Shown piece after piece: positions 17,689 to 27,424 of a stretch of DNA of 64,000 nt. Both the position numbers and the translations under genes were made by a program. Every line of letters starts with the position of its first letter. Positions within the stretch are counted from its first letter, which is position 1. Under the pieces are notes generated by a model. It did not search any database and was not told the DNA's origin. It worked only from the letters and a program-made list of their open reading frames with translations. The DNA is from an uncultured Sphingobacteriales bacterium (GTDB lineage: Bacteria; Bacteroidota; Bacteroidia; Chitinophagales; Chitinophagaceae): contig CALKHN010000053.1 of NCBI GenBank assembly GCA_937991535.1, positions 7,517 to 71,516 of the forward strand, read 5' to 3'.

Positions 17689-18186
17689 ATGGAAAAAGAA
17701 TTCATTGAACTAATAAATAATCACCGGTCATTGATATTCAAGGTTTGCAACCTGTATTGCAGCTACCCCGAAAGCCGCAAAGATCTTTTCCAGGAAGTGG
17801 TTTTACAACTCTGGAAGTCATTTCCCGGCTTCAGGAAAGCATCGGCCAGCGGTACCTGGATCTATCAAGTAGCACTCAATACAGCCATCTCCAATTTCAG
17901 AAAAGAGTTGAAAAAGCCGGAGAAACAACCGCTTACTCCGCTTGAGTTTGAAATTCCGGATGTACACGACAGTTCAGAAAAAGCAGAAGACCAGAGCGCG
18001 CTCAACCAAGCAATTGCAAAACTCACAGAAATAGAGAAAGCGGTTATTATGCTGTATTTAGATGAAAAGACATATGATGAAATAAGTGAAATTATTGGCA
18101 TCTCCAGCAGCAATGTAGGCGTAAGATTAAACAGGATAAAAAATAAATTAAGTCAACTAATAAAAACCAATTACAATGAATATTGA
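17689..18186 (+). CDS. ECF-type RNA polymerase sigma factor
   Basis: A 165-residue group IV sigma factor. Region 2 (about residues 10-75, 'DLFQEVVLQLWKSFPGFR', 'SGTWIYQVALNTAISNFRK' type) binds core polymerase and the -10 element. Region 4 (about 105-160, 'AVIMLYLDEKTYDEISEIIGISSSNVGVRLNRIKNKL' type) is the helix-turn-helix for the -35 element. The downstream gene overlaps it by 11 bases, which suggests translational coupling to a membrane partner, the usual anti-sigma arrangement. Confidence 0.93.
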   Translation: MEKEFIELINNHRSLIFKVCNLYCSYPESRKDLFQEVVLQLWKSFPGFRKASASGTWIYQVALNTAISNFRKELKKPEKQPLTPLEFEIPDVHDSSEKAEDQSALNQAIAKLTEIEKAVIMLYLDEKTYDEISEIIGISSSNVGVRLNRIKNKLSQLIKTNYNEY

Positions 18187-18814
18187 TCAAATAAAATCAG
18201 ACTGGCAGCGATATAGTCAAAAACTTGAATTGTCACAACGGCTAAATGAACAGCTTATACACAGTATGCTGAAGGAAAGATCGAGGTCGAGGATCGCTAA
18301 GATCAGGCGTGACAATATGCTTTATATGTTTTTAATGATAGTTAACCTCGCGATCCTGGCAGCCATATTCGCTGGCAATCCTTTTGACTTTAAGTATTCA
18401 CTGCAGTACATTCCATATGGCATTTTAACAATTGGTGTATTAATGGCCATTGTTTCTCTTTTAAAAAGTTTGCAAAGCCTTAATGTGAATTTAAACCACG
18501 TAAATCTTGATTTTTTTCTTAAAAAAACAATTGTTGAATTTGAGAAGAACAGGAAAATGGAAAGGTGGTTTGGAATCATTATTGTGTCGGCAGGTGTTTT
18601 AACAGGCTTATCCTTTTTGCCAAATAAACTGGAAAATAAACCGCTGAGTCAGGCATTGATTGAAACGGCTGTTGGTATGGCGGTAACCGTAGTTATTTAT
18701 ATTATAGCATTTAAACTGGGGGCATTTAAAAACAGAAAGAAAGAAGGTTTTGAAAATGATTTGGAAGAGCTGAATGCGTTGAAAGCGATTGCTTCGGAAT
18801 TAAGTGACCAATGA
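18176..18814 (+). CDS. Membrane protein coupled to the sigma factor (putative anti-sigma)
   Basis: 212 residues. A charged N-terminal cytoplasmic region (MNIDQIKSDWQRYSQKLELS) is followed by four hydrophobic helices (about 50-68, 78-98, 125-145, 160-182) and a charged C-terminal tail. It lacks a recognisable zinc anti-sigma or FecR domain. The 11-base overlap with the sigma-factor gene is the main evidence for an anti-sigma role, so that role is inferred from position. Confidence 0.8.
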   Translation: MNIDQIKSDWQRYSQKLELSQRLNEQLIHSMLKERSRSRIAKIRRDNMLYMFLMIVNLAILAAIFAGNPFDFKYSLQYIPYGILTIGVLMAIVSLLKSLQSLNVNLNHVNLDFFLKKTIVEFEKNRKMERWFGIIIVSAGVLTGLSFLPNKLENKPLSQALIETAVGMAVTVVIYIIAFKLGAFKNRKKEGFENDLEELNALKAIASELSDQ

Positions 18815-18881
18815 ACCGAAAATACGTATAAAATTAATGTACCTTGGCAATAGTTAAATATCTCTTAGTAAAAAAATATCC

Positions 18882-19502
18882 ATGAACGGAGCCTCTGCTG
18901 AACTCATCATAGCACACACGCAAAAATGGATCGCTGATGTAGTGGTGGGTTGCAATTTTTGCCCCTTTGCAGCGAAAGAGCTAAAGCGCAACACGGTTCA
19001 CTACGAAGTGTTGGTGAATGCCAGCATTGTAAGGACTTTGGAAACAATTTTAACTTTGCTTCGCCATTTGGATGACAATAAAAATGTAGAAACGTCATTC
19101 TTAATACTCCCCGGCAGCTTTCTTTCTTTTGACGCGTATCTTGACCTGGTTAACCTTTCTGAAAAATTACTGGTAAAAGAAAATTATGAAGGTATTTACC
19201 AGGTTGCGAGCTTTCATCCACAATATAGGTTTGCCGGAACAAGCGATAATGATCCTGCCAACTATACCAATCGCTCTCCGTATGCTATGTTGCACGTTTT
19301 AAGGGAAAACAGTGTGAGCAAAGCGGTAGACGATTACCCGGCTATCAGGGAGGTGCCGGAACGCAACATCGCCTTTACAAAAGAAAAAGGACTTCGGTAT
19401 ATGCAGCAATTATTAGCCGGAAGTCTCTCAATTCCCGATCCGGGGATACTGTCCGGGAAAAATTTTTCCGGTTTGAAAAATAAGGGCAATGATGATATTT
19501 GA
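18882..19502 (+). CDS. DUF1415 family protein
   Basis: 206 residues matching the DUF1415 family. The N-terminus 'TQKWIADVVVGCNFCPFA' carries the conserved Cys pair. 'EGIYQVASFHPQYRFAG' and 'PANYTNRSPYAMLHVLRE' are further family signatures. There is no signal peptide. The function is unknown; the paired Cys and conserved His/Asp would suit metal binding or redox chemistry, which is only inference. It stands as a single gene. Confidence 0.9.
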   Translation: MNGASAELIIAHTQKWIADVVVGCNFCPFAAKELKRNTVHYEVLVNASIVRTLETILTLLRHLDDNKNVETSFLILPGSFLSFDAYLDLVNLSEKLLVKENYEGIYQVASFHPQYRFAGTSDNDPANYTNRSPYAMLHVLRENSVSKAVDDYPAIREVPERNIAFTKEKGLRYMQQLLAGSLSIPDPGILSGKNFSGLKNKGNDDI

Positions 19503-19624
19503 ATTCCCGTTGGTATTTTTTCAAATCGGTGTAACACCATTTAAAACAAGCACTCACAGGCATGATCCCGGTTATCCGGTAGGTCGCAACAGCAAAATAT
19601 CACTGGCCAATACGCAATTTCTTC

Positions 19625-20227
19625 TTAAAGCTTATACTGGACACCCATTCCAAAAACAGCCAGTGGAAATGTCCTTTCTTTCGTTAGCCATGATCCGCTA
19701 TAGGTGTATGAGCCAATAACATCAAGGTGCGGGGCAACTGCGCACCCTACAGTAGACGATACTACAGGTCGGAGTTTGGTTTTGGAATAGCGATAATGAG
19801 CGCCGCCTCCGTTAAGTTCAATAAACCATCCGCCTGTTTCTCTTTTAAAATCCTGGTGTATGTAACGTGGTGCACCGAAATTAAACTTATAGCCTGCCAT
19901 AAGAATTATTGCGCTCACGTTATTGAATTTGCCATCATCAAACGAGCCCCAGAGCGGACCATCGGTTGGCATAGTATGTGTACCCTTTACGGTAATCACA
20001 TATTGATTGTAGGCGTCTGCATTTTGCTGCGCATTAAACATCAGTTTGGCATCCATAGCTACCCCTATTGTTGCGGGATAGGAAAAGCCATTGTAGGAGC
20101 CCTGAACATTTATTGCTATCTGGGGTGATTTTGTGGGATAGGGTACTGTTTTTTTAATGATTTGTGACTGCACTGACGTTACAAAAAACAGAGAGCAGGT
20201 GAATCCTAAGTGTAAAAGCTTTTTCAT
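19625..20227 (-). CDS. Outer-membrane beta-barrel-like protein
   Basis: A 200-residue protein with a Sec signal (MKKLLHLGFTCSLFFVTSVQS). Alternating beta segments rich in Gly/Tyr/aromatics follow and the protein ends in an aromatic/hydrophobic terminus (VQYKL), as for small outer-membrane barrels. Specific features are 'GSYNGFSYPATIGVAMDAK' and 'GAHYRYSKTKL'. The role is unknown. Around it, 19503-19624 and 20228-20515 show no further gene. Confidence 0.75.
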   Translation of the reverse strand: MKKLLHLGFTCSLFFVTSVQSQIIKKTVPYPTKSPQIAINVQGSYNGFSYPATIGVAMDAKLMFNAQQNADAYNQYVITVKGTHTMPTDGPLWGSFDDGKFNNVSAIILMAGYKFNFGAPRYIHQDFKRETGGWFIELNGGGAHYRYSKTKLRPVVSSTVGCAVAPHLDVIGSYTYSGSWLTKERTFPLAVFGMGVQYKL

Positions 20228-20515
20228 TGCGTAAAATTTGGTTGAAACAAAAAGGCTTTTCCGCTTTATATCCGGATCATTTAATTTGCTGTTGTGCAGG
20301 TGTTAAATGATCATAGAATTAGGATTTTCATCATTGTTCATAGGAGGTGGACGATCTGAACCCAAAAATATAAGGATAATTCCGCGCCTACGGCATTTTT
20401 CGGTGAACCATACCATTGCTTCGGTGAACGGTCAAAATAAAGCGATTTTGGAAAAGACAGGCACGTGCTGTAACAAGGCTGTGTTGAAAATTGACCGGAG
20501 CCAGCACTTAAATAA

Positions 20516-21433
20516 TTATTTACCAAAATGCGCTCTCATTACCCTGGGATAATCGGCCAACGCTATATCGGGTTCGGCAATTTCGGGATGCCATAATTTC
20601 TCCCATTCAAAGCTGTAATAACCTTTGTATTTTTCCTTCCTTAAAAGATCTATCGCTTCAAATACGGGAACTTCACCCCGCCCTAAAAGTGCGTATTGTA
20701 ATTTCCCATCAACCGGTTTGCCATCCTTAATATGGGTATGAAGGATGTATTTCTTTAATTTTTGATATACTTCCACGGGTGATTCTTTGGTAACTGACCA
20801 CATGTTGGCAATATCCCAAACCAGTCCCGTATGTGCGTGTGCAGCATGCTGCATAATTTTTTGAAGGTCGTTGCCTTTAACCAGGTCGCCATGGGTTTCC
20901 ATTAACACCGTTACTTTGCTACCCTTCGAAAAATCACCCAATTCCAATAAACCTTTTGTAATCAGATCTATTGTTGCATTTCTATCCTGCCCTTTTGGAA
21001 AATTATTGGGGAATACTCTCACAAAAGGGCAATCTATTTCCTCTGCCAGTTCAATAAACCGGCGGGCTTCATCCATATTTTTTATTCTTTCCGGTCCTTC
21101 AGCAAAATGCAGGTTGGCTGAAGAACCCAGTCCAACAAAGTTTAATTTTTTCTCTTTCATCAGCGCCAGGGTTGCCTTTTTATTTTGCATGCTGCTGAAT
21201 GCGGAGCATTTGGTAAGATCCAGTTCGCGTTGTATGCCTCTTATTTCGATGCCTTTATATTGATGTGTTGCCGCAAAATCAACAATTTCTTTAAAGCTCC
21301 AGTCTGGGCAGCCAAGTGTGGAAAAAGACAGCAACGGGTAATCCTTTTTTTTATCCAGGGAAAAACCGGTAATAGATGTTCCCAATAATACAGCGGATGT
21401 GTTCAAAAATTTCCTGCGGGTAAATTGATTCAT
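20516..21433 (-). CDS. Sugar phosphate isomerase/epimerase-like TIM-barrel protein with Tat signal
   Basis: From the ATG at 21433 the protein (305 residues) starts with a twin-arginine signal (MNQFTRRKFLNTSAVLL). An AP-endonuclease-2/xylose-isomerase-type TIM barrel follows, with metal-ligand segments such as 'YKGIEIRG', 'VLMETHGD', 'GLVWDIANMW', 'LHTHIKDG' and 'YSFEWEKLWHP'. Exported members of this family in Bacteroidota act on modified sugars. The open frame to 21532 would mask the Tat signal. It lies 85 bases downstream of hutU, in the same orientation. Confidence 0.88.
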   Translation of the reverse strand: MNQFTRRKFLNTSAVLLGTSITGFSLDKKKDYPLLSFSTLGCPDWSFKEIVDFAATHQYKGIEIRGIQRELDLTKCSAFSSMQNKKATLALMKEKKLNFVGLGSSANLHFAEGPERIKNMDEARRFIELAEEIDCPFVRVFPNNFPKGQDRNATIDLITKGLLELGDFSKGSKVTVLMETHGDLVKGNDLQKIMQHAAHAHTGLVWDIANMWSVTKESPVEVYQKLKKYILHTHIKDGKPVDGKLQYALLGRGEVPVFEAIDLLRKEKYKGYYSFEWEKLWHPEIAEPDIALADYPRVMRAHFGK

Positions 21434-21518
21434 AAAAAGACATTTATTTCGTTCGTTTTGGATATAAATATAGGTATTGGATATGACAGATGACGGGCAA
21501 TGGCTAAGTGTTAAGAAC

Positions 21519-23234
21519 CTAAAACGATCCAATTCTATCGTTTATATCTAAGTGATTGGCTTTTGCGGTTTCTTTGGCCGTTTCATACCCGGCATCCGCA
21601 TGCCGGATTACTCCTATGCCCGGATCATTCCTCAGCACTCTTTTTAATCTTTGTTCCGCATCATAGCTGCCATCAGCTACAATAACCATTCCCGCGTGAA
21701 TACTATATCCCATTCCAACGCCACCTCCATGGTGCAGGCTCACCCAGCTTGCTCCGGCTGCCGTATTTACCAGTGCATTTAAAATTGGCCAGTCGGCCAC
21801 CGCATCGCTGCCATCCGGCATCGCTTCAGTTTCGCGATTAGGACTTGCCACGGAACCGGTATCCAGGTGATCGCGTCCAATAACCACAGGTGCTTTTAGC
21901 TTTCCGGCATGCACCAGTTCATTAAAAGCTACCCCGGCCTTTTCCCTTTCACCCTGCCCTAACCAGCAGATGCGCGCCGGCAAACCCTGGAAAGCGATTT
22001 TTTGTTGTGCAAGATCAAGCCAGCGGATCAGCGATTTATTTTGGGGAAACAGTTCACGAATTTTATCATCCGTAACTTTTATATCATGCGGGTCGCCGCT
22101 AAGCGCCGCCCACCTAAAAGGTCCCTTGCCTTCACAAAAAAGGGGGCGAATATAAGCAGGTACAAAACCAGGAAAATCAAAGCAACGGCCGGGTTTAAAA
22201 TTCACCGAAGACGTAGGTTCTTTTTGCTCATATTCCTGCGCCCTGGCTCTGATGTTATTGCCGTAATCAAAAGCAACAGCGCCTTTATCCATCAGTTGTA
22301 ACATGAGTTGCACATGCAGGTACATGCTTTCATAACTTTTCTGCAGGTATTCCTCCGGGTTGGTTTTTCTCAGCACATTTGCCTGTTCGTTGGTAAGGGT
22401 GTGCGGTATGTAGCCTACCAGCGGGTCGTGGGCAGAAGTTTGATCGGTAAGTGTATCGGGGATGATATTGCGTTCGTGCAATCGTTGTAACAAATGAACC
22501 GCATTGCATAAGATGCCAATGCTTTTTCCTGTTCCTTCTGCTTTATATTTTACCGCCTGATCAATTGCTTCATCAATATTCGTGTATTTTTCGTCGAGAT
22601 ACTGTGTTTCCATACGCTTGCTTATTCTCCATTCTTCCACTTCGGCAACAAGTGCTGTACCTCCATTCATGGTAATCGCCAGAGGTTGTGCTCCGCCCAT
22701 GCCACCCAGGCCTGCCGTTACATTAAGCGTTCCCTTTAATGTGTTGTTGAAATGTTTTTCAGCGATTGCCGAATACGTTTCATAAGTTCCCTGCACAATA
22801 CCCTGGCTGCCAATATAGATCCATGAACCTGCCGTCATTTGTCCGTACATCATCAGCCCCTTTTTTTCAAGTTCATCAAAATGCTCCCATGTGGCCCATT
22901 TGGGTACAAGCTGTGTATTGCTAATGAGTATCCGTGGCGCATCTTTGTGTGTTTTTAGAATGCCGGCAGCTTTGCCGGATTGTATTAAAAGCGTTTCATC
23001 ATTTTCTAAAATTTTCAAAGCCCTGATGATCTGGTCAAGCGATTCGAAATTCCTGGCGGCTTTCCCGCGTCCGCCATATACAATCAGGTCCTCCGGTCGT
23101 TCCGCTACTTCGGGGTTCAGGTTGTTAAGCAGCATTCTTAATGCCGCTTCCTGTATCCAGCCTTTGCAGGTAATGGTAACGCCTGTAGGGGTGCTGTATT
23201 TTACCGGATCGTAGTAATGATAATTGGTTGACAT
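21519..23234 (-). CDS. hutU: Urocanate hydratase
   Basis: The second enzyme of histidine degradation, converting urocanate to 4-imidazolone-5-propionate with tightly bound NAD+. The 571 residues match the family end to end: 'ELYVYGG'-like N-terminus (DLIVYGGRGKAARN), 'GGMGGAQPLA' NAD+ site, 'RICWLGQGEREKAG', 'DHLDTGSVASPNRETE', and 'SLHHGGGVGMGYSIHAGMV' type near the C-terminus. It follows hutH by about 110 bases, so they are probably transcribed together. hutI and hutG/hutF are not in the window. Confidence 0.97.
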   Translation of the reverse strand: MSTNYHYYDPVKYSTPTGVTITCKGWIQEAALRMLLNNLNPEVAERPEDLIVYGGRGKAARNFESLDQIIRALKILENDETLLIQSGKAAGILKTHKDAPRILISNTQLVPKWATWEHFDELEKKGLMMYGQMTAGSWIYIGSQGIVQGTYETYSAIAEKHFNNTLKGTLNVTAGLGGMGGAQPLAITMNGGTALVAEVEEWRISKRMETQYLDEKYTNIDEAIDQAVKYKAEGTGKSIGILCNAVHLLQRLHERNIIPDTLTDQTSAHDPLVGYIPHTLTNEQANVLRKTNPEEYLQKSYESMYLHVQLMLQLMDKGAVAFDYGNNIRARAQEYEQKEPTSSVNFKPGRCFDFPGFVPAYIRPLFCEGKGPFRWAALSGDPHDIKVTDDKIRELFPQNKSLIRWLDLAQQKIAFQGLPARICWLGQGEREKAGVAFNELVHAGKLKAPVVIGRDHLDTGSVASPNRETEAMPDGSDAVADWPILNALVNTAAGASWVSLHHGGGVGMGYSIHAGMVIVADGSYDAEQRLKRVLRNDPGIGVIRHADAGYETAKETAKANHLDINDRIGSF

Positions 23235-23344
23235 ACAGGTGATATTTTTTAATTCAATAAGGCTTGCAACAGAAGTGAAGTATTTCCAGCCATATGTGCG
23301 GTCATCTTTTTTCTCTCAATGAAATAAATTAGATTGAGCCTGCT

Positions 23345-24853
23345 TCAAATGTTGATCCAGCCATCTAAGTCACGGTTAAGAAATACAACAGCTTTTATCA
23401 TGTCATCGTGCAATACTCTGTCTTTCATATTAAAAGATACTTCTTTCCGAAACGTGGCAACTACTTCTTCTACAATATTTGAACTTTTTAGCGGACGGCG
23501 AAATTCCAGTGCCTGCACCGCGCTGAGCAATTCAATGGCCAATACTTTTTCTACATTATCAATAATGCGCAAACATTTTGTAGCTGCATTTGCCCCCATA
23601 CTTACATGATCCTCCTGGTTGTTGGAAGAAGATATGGAATCTACTGATGCGGGGGTACACAATTGCTTGTTTTCACTTACAATACCGGCGGCAGTATATT
23701 GCGGGATCATAAAGCCGGAATGCAGCCCCGGGTTTGTAACCAGGAACAATGGCAATCCGCGCTGGCCGCTGATGAGCTGATAAATACGCCGCTCAGAAAT
23801 ATTAGCGAGTTCACTCATGGCGATGCCCAGGAAATCAAGCGTTAATGCAAGTGGCTGTCCGTGGAAATTGCCACCACTTAACACCAGTTCTTCCTCCGGA
23901 AAAATATTGGGATTATCTGTAACGGAATTGATCTCCCGCAGAAAAACCTGCTTTACGTACTCAAAAGTATCTTTGGTAGCACCATGCACCTGTGGTACGC
24001 AACGAAAAGAATAAGGGTCCTGAACCTGCTGTTTTTGAGCAGTGGCTATTTTGCTCCCTGCTATATAGTTGCGGATGATTGCTGCAGTGGCTCCCTGACC
24101 GGCATGCGGACGAATCTCCTGTATTTTTTCATGAAAAGGCTCAATTGTGCAATTAAACGCATCAAATGAAATGGCAGTAATAAGATCTGCCCATTGTATC
24201 AATCTGGCCGCTTTCACCAGGCTATACATTCCATACGCTGTCATAAATTGTGTTCCGTTGATCAATGCCAACCCCTCTTTGCTCTGCAGGTGTATAGGCT
24301 TCCACCCTATTTTTTCCCATGCTTCATTTGTTTTCATTTTTTTATCGTTGTACCAGACTTCGCCAAGGCCTATCAGCGGTAAACTCATATGGCTGAGTGG
24401 CGCAAGATCGCCGGAGGCCCCCAGTGAGCCCTGGGTATAAATTACCGGTAATACATTATTGTTGTGCATGTCCATCAGCCGCTTTACCGTATCAACCTGC
24501 ACACCTGAATAACCATAGCTCAAAGATTTTATTTTGAGCGCCAGCATCAGCTTTACAATGGGTTTAGGTACTTCTTCCCCCAGACCGCACGCATGCGACA
24601 TCAGCAGGTTAGCCTGCAACTGTTCTATCTGTTCATTACTGATGGCCACATCCTGCAAAAAGCCAAAACCGGTATTGATACCATAATACAACTGATCATT
24701 TTTCTCCAGCAACCGGGTAAGGTAGCTGCGGCACCTGGTTATACGTTCATGGGAATCAAAAGTAATGGATATATCCTGACTGTATTCCAGCAGGTGCTTC
24801 ACCTGGTCAAAGCTAAGCTGGCTACTGTCTATAGGAAGGTAGTTGTAACTCAT
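23345..24853 (-). CDS. hutH: Histidine ammonia-lyase
   Basis: The first enzyme of histidine degradation, releasing ammonia to give urocanate. The Ala-Ser-Gly triad that cyclises into the MIO electrophile lies in 'GSLGASGDLAPLSHM'. 'YYGINTGFGFLQ' carries the active-site Tyr, and 'SSNNQEDHVSMGANAATK' type follows. From the ATG at 24853 (MSYNYLPID) the protein has 502 residues, the family size; the frame runs open to 24910 but that part is not family-like. It is the promoter-proximal gene of a hutH-hutU pair. Confidence 0.96.
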   Translation of the reverse strand: MSYNYLPIDSSQLSFDQVKHLLEYSQDISITFDSHERITRCRSYLTRLLEKNDQLYYGINTGFGFLQDVAISNEQIEQLQANLLMSHACGLGEEVPKPIVKLMLALKIKSLSYGYSGVQVDTVKRLMDMHNNNVLPVIYTQGSLGASGDLAPLSHMSLPLIGLGEVWYNDKKMKTNEAWEKIGWKPIHLQSKEGLALINGTQFMTAYGMYSLVKAARLIQWADLITAISFDAFNCTIEPFHEKIQEIRPHAGQGATAAIIRNYIAGSKIATAQKQQVQDPYSFRCVPQVHGATKDTFEYVKQVFLREINSVTDNPNIFPEEELVLSGGNFHGQPLALTLDFLGIAMSELANISERRIYQLISGQRGLPLFLVTNPGLHSGFMIPQYTAAGIVSENKQLCTPASVDSISSSNNQEDHVSMGANAATKCLRIIDNVEKVLAIELLSAVQALEFRRPLKSSNIVEEVVATFRKEVSFNMKDRVLHDDMIKAVVFLNRDLDGWINI

Positions 24854-24946
24854 GCTCGTATTTTTAATTGGCGGGTTAGATGATCGGGGTATTGGCTGAT
24901 TGATTGGCAACTTTTGTGAACTGAAACAGCTTACATCGCATCACAT

Positions 24947-24989
24947 AAAAAAACCGTGTTGCTTCAGTAAAGCGTTACACGGTTTTAAA
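24947..24989 (-). terminator. Intrinsic terminator after the phosphohexomutase
   Basis: The AAAACCGTGT arm pairs with ACACGGTTTT around a partly paired GCTT/AAGC inner stem. Minus-strand transcripts then enter a T7 run. It separates the mutase gene from hutH. Confidence 0.85.
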
Positions 24990-25017
24990 CAATCAGTTTC
25001 TATTTTTCCAGAACCTA

Positions 25018-26763
25018 TCACAACTTTAAATCCGTGATAATGCTTTGTATGCGCTGATCCAGTTCCGCACTCACTTTATCAAAATCAGCCGCGCTTCCAA
25101 GTTTGGTGTTTACGCTGAAATAAAACTTTATTTTAGGCTCTGTGCCGGAAGGCCTTGCAGAAATCTTGCTGCCATCTTCCAGTATAAACTGCAATACGTT
25201 TGATTTTGGTAGTTTGATCTCCCACTCCTCTCCCGTTATGAGATTTTTGCCTCTCCGCAGTTCATAGTCCAGCAATTGCACCACGGGTGAACCATTGATG
25301 GTTTTGGGTGTGTTCTTTCTGAACGATTCCATCATTTCAGCTATTTCCTCTTGTCCGCGCATACCTTTTTTGGTAATGGAAATAAGATGCTCCTTATAAA
25401 ATCCATACTGCACATAGAGGTCAATCAATTTTTCAAAAAGACTCCTCCCTTTATTTTTTTCGTAAGCGGCCATTTCGCTAAGTATAGCCACGGCGCTTAC
25501 GGCATCCTTATCTCTGAGTTTGGAACCTACCATTAAGCCATAGCTTTCTTCGCCGCCGATTATATAATTTTCACTACTTTCTTTTTCTTTGATCAGCTCT
25601 GCGATCCATTTAAAGCCGGTGAGCACGTCATAGCAGGTTACGTTATTTCCTTTGGCAATGCGATTGATCATATCGGTGGTAACGATGGTTTTTACCACCA
25701 TATCATTTGCCCTTGCGATACCCTTGGATTTGCGGGCTTCTATGAGATAATTAAATGCCAGGACGGCCGTTTGGTTACCATTTACCAGCACCCAGTTGCC
25801 TTTAGGATCCTTAACAGCAATACCTACCCTGTCGGCATCGGGGTCGGTTCCCAAAAGAATATCTGCATCTATTGTCTTGGCTTTTTCTAATCCAATGCTC
25901 ATCGCCTCACTTTCTTCAGGGTTGGGATAAACTACCGTTGGGAAATTACCATCCGGCTTCGCCTGTTCTTCCACGATAGTAACATTGGTAAAGCCGTATC
26001 TTTTCAGCAATTCGGGTACCAGCATTATTCCTGTGCCGTGTATGGGAGTGTATACAATTTTGAGATCGTGCTGTTTGGCAATCACTTCAGGGTATACACT
26101 CAGTTCCTTAGCCATCTGCCAGTACGCCTCATCCATGTCTTTGCCAATAAGCCGTATCCGGGTTTTATCTCCGTCTTCCTGCGCGGCAGGCTGGCTCCAT
26201 TTCACGTCGTCAACAGAAACAATTTTATCTACTTCGGCAATTACATTCTTATCGTGTGGCGGAACCAATTGTCCCCCATCGTTCCAGTAGGCCTTATAAC
26301 CATTGTATTCTTTGGGGTTGTGAGACGCAGTACATACTACACCTCCCTGGCATCCCAAATGGCGTATGGCAAATGACAGCTCAGGGGTAGGCCGTAACGA
26401 TTCAAACAAAAAAACCTTTATGCCATTGGCGGCCATTACGTTTGCAGTGATCTCGGCAAAGCTGCGGCTGTTGTTGCGGCTATCGTGTGCTACGGCAACT
26501 CTTATTTCACCTCCGGGATAGGTTTTCTTTAAATAATTTGCATAGCCTTGTGTAGCCATCCCAATCGTATACCTGTTGATGCGGTTGGTGCCCACTCCCA
26601 TGATGCCTCTTAATCCGCCGGTTCCGAATTCAAGATTGCGATAAAAGGCTTCTGTTAGTTCATCCGGATTTTCTGCTTCCAGTTTTTTTATTTCATTTTT
26701 GGTGGCTTCATCAAAAGAACCGTTGAGCCACACATTTACCCTGTCTTTAATTTTGGTGTCCAT
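25018..26763 (-). CDS. Phosphoglucomutase/phosphomannomutase-family phospho-sugar mutase
   Basis: It interconverts hexose 1- and 6-phosphates in the cytoplasm. From the ATG at 26763 (MDTKIKDRV, 581 residues) the four alpha-D-phosphohexomutase domains are complete: 'FGTGGLRGIMG' near residue 46, catalytic phosphoserine in TASHNP (Ser147), Mg2+ loop DPDADR, sugar loop 'GGEESYG' and phosphate loop 'RPSGTEPKIK'. The open frame to 26838 is not family-like. It lies downstream of a phosphoribosyltransferase gene and probably shares its promoter. Confidence 0.95.
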   Translation of the reverse strand: MDTKIKDRVNVWLNGSFDEATKNEIKKLEAENPDELTEAFYRNLEFGTGGLRGIMGVGTNRINRYTIGMATQGYANYLKKTYPGGEIRVAVAHDSRNNSRSFAEITANVMAANGIKVFLFESLRPTPELSFAIRHLGCQGGVVCTASHNPKEYNGYKAYWNDGGQLVPPHDKNVIAEVDKIVSVDDVKWSQPAAQEDGDKTRIRLIGKDMDEAYWQMAKELSVYPEVIAKQHDLKIVYTPIHGTGIMLVPELLKRYGFTNVTIVEEQAKPDGNFPTVVYPNPEESEAMSIGLEKAKTIDADILLGTDPDADRVGIAVKDPKGNWVLVNGNQTAVLAFNYLIEARKSKGIARANDMVVKTIVTTDMINRIAKGNNVTCYDVLTGFKWIAELIKEKESSENYIIGGEESYGLMVGSKLRDKDAVSAVAILSEMAAYEKNKGRSLFEKLIDLYVQYGFYKEHLISITKKGMRGQEEIAEMMESFRKNTPKTINGSPVVQLLDYELRRGKNLITGEEWEIKLPKSNVLQFILEDGSKISARPSGTEPKIKFYFSVNTKLGSAADFDKVSAELDQRIQSIITDLKL

Positions 26764-26839
26764 ATATTGTATGTCATTATAGTTTGCAATCAATTTATGC
26801 ATATTTCCCGAATTCCGGAGAAGCCGGTAACCCATCAAA

Positions 26840-27334
26840 TTATTCGAGCCAGGCGCCGGTAATATTTTCGCCTTCTACTTCTACAAAAATATGTTCCTGC
26901 AAAGTAGTGGCAACAGCATAACCCACATAGTCGGTATGCACGGGAAAGGTTTTATGCGTTCTGTCTACCAGTGCAAGGGTTTGAATTTTTTTTGGCTGGT
27001 CCTGCAAAAATGGTTTTAAGGCATATAACATGGTTTTTCCACTATTGGCTACGTCATCTACCACTATCACTACAGCGTCATCAAAATTTTTGCTGATGCT
27101 TACTGTAATTTTTCCGGGTCGTCTTTTATCATCTACTGCGATATCCATCACTTCAATATGTCCTTTAAAAGTGGTACTCAGCAATTGCTTCAGCTTTCTG
27201 GCAATTACCACCCCATTTTCCCTGATGCCGGCCAGCACCAACTGCTCTTCTCCGGTATTTCGCTCCGCTATTTCAAAGGCCATCCGCTGAAGTTTTTTGG
27301 CTATTTGTTCCTGTGTAAGAATATAATTCTTCAT
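26840..27334 (-). CDS. Phosphoribosyltransferase-family protein
   Basis: 164 residues with the type I PRTase fold. The PRPP loop is 'VVIVVDDVANSGKT' (two acidic residues plus SGKT), and the flexible hood is near 'MDIAVDDKRRPG'. The length and pattern resemble PyrR-like proteins, but a better PyrR candidate is at 59795. The nucleobase is uncertain. It heads a two-gene unit with the hexomutase; its promoter shows a perfect -7 box. Confidence 0.88.
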   Translation of the reverse strand: MKNYILTQEQIAKKLQRMAFEIAERNTGEEQLVLAGIRENGVVIARKLKQLLSTTFKGHIEVMDIAVDDKRRPGKITVSISKNFDDAVVIVVDDVANSGKTMLYALKPFLQDQPKKIQTLALVDRTHKTFPVHTDYVGYAVATTLQEHIFVEVEGENITGAWLE

Positions 27335-27354
27335 TCGCTAATTATTAATCTTAC

Positions 27355-27386
27355 CAAAACTAAGCGGTATTAACGAATAAAACAAT
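27355..27386 (-). promoter_or_regulatory. Promoter of the phosphoribosyltransferase-hexomutase unit
   Basis: On the minus strand a TTG (-33) is followed after 20 bases by the perfect -7 box TAGTTTTG (27355-27362), about 20 bases before the start codon. The region is shared with the divergent Fe-S protein gene, which has a near-match TATCTTAG at 27402-27409. Confidence 0.6.
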
Positions 27387-27424
27387 TCGTACTAAACATC
27401 TTATCTTAGCGTTACAACTATGTT

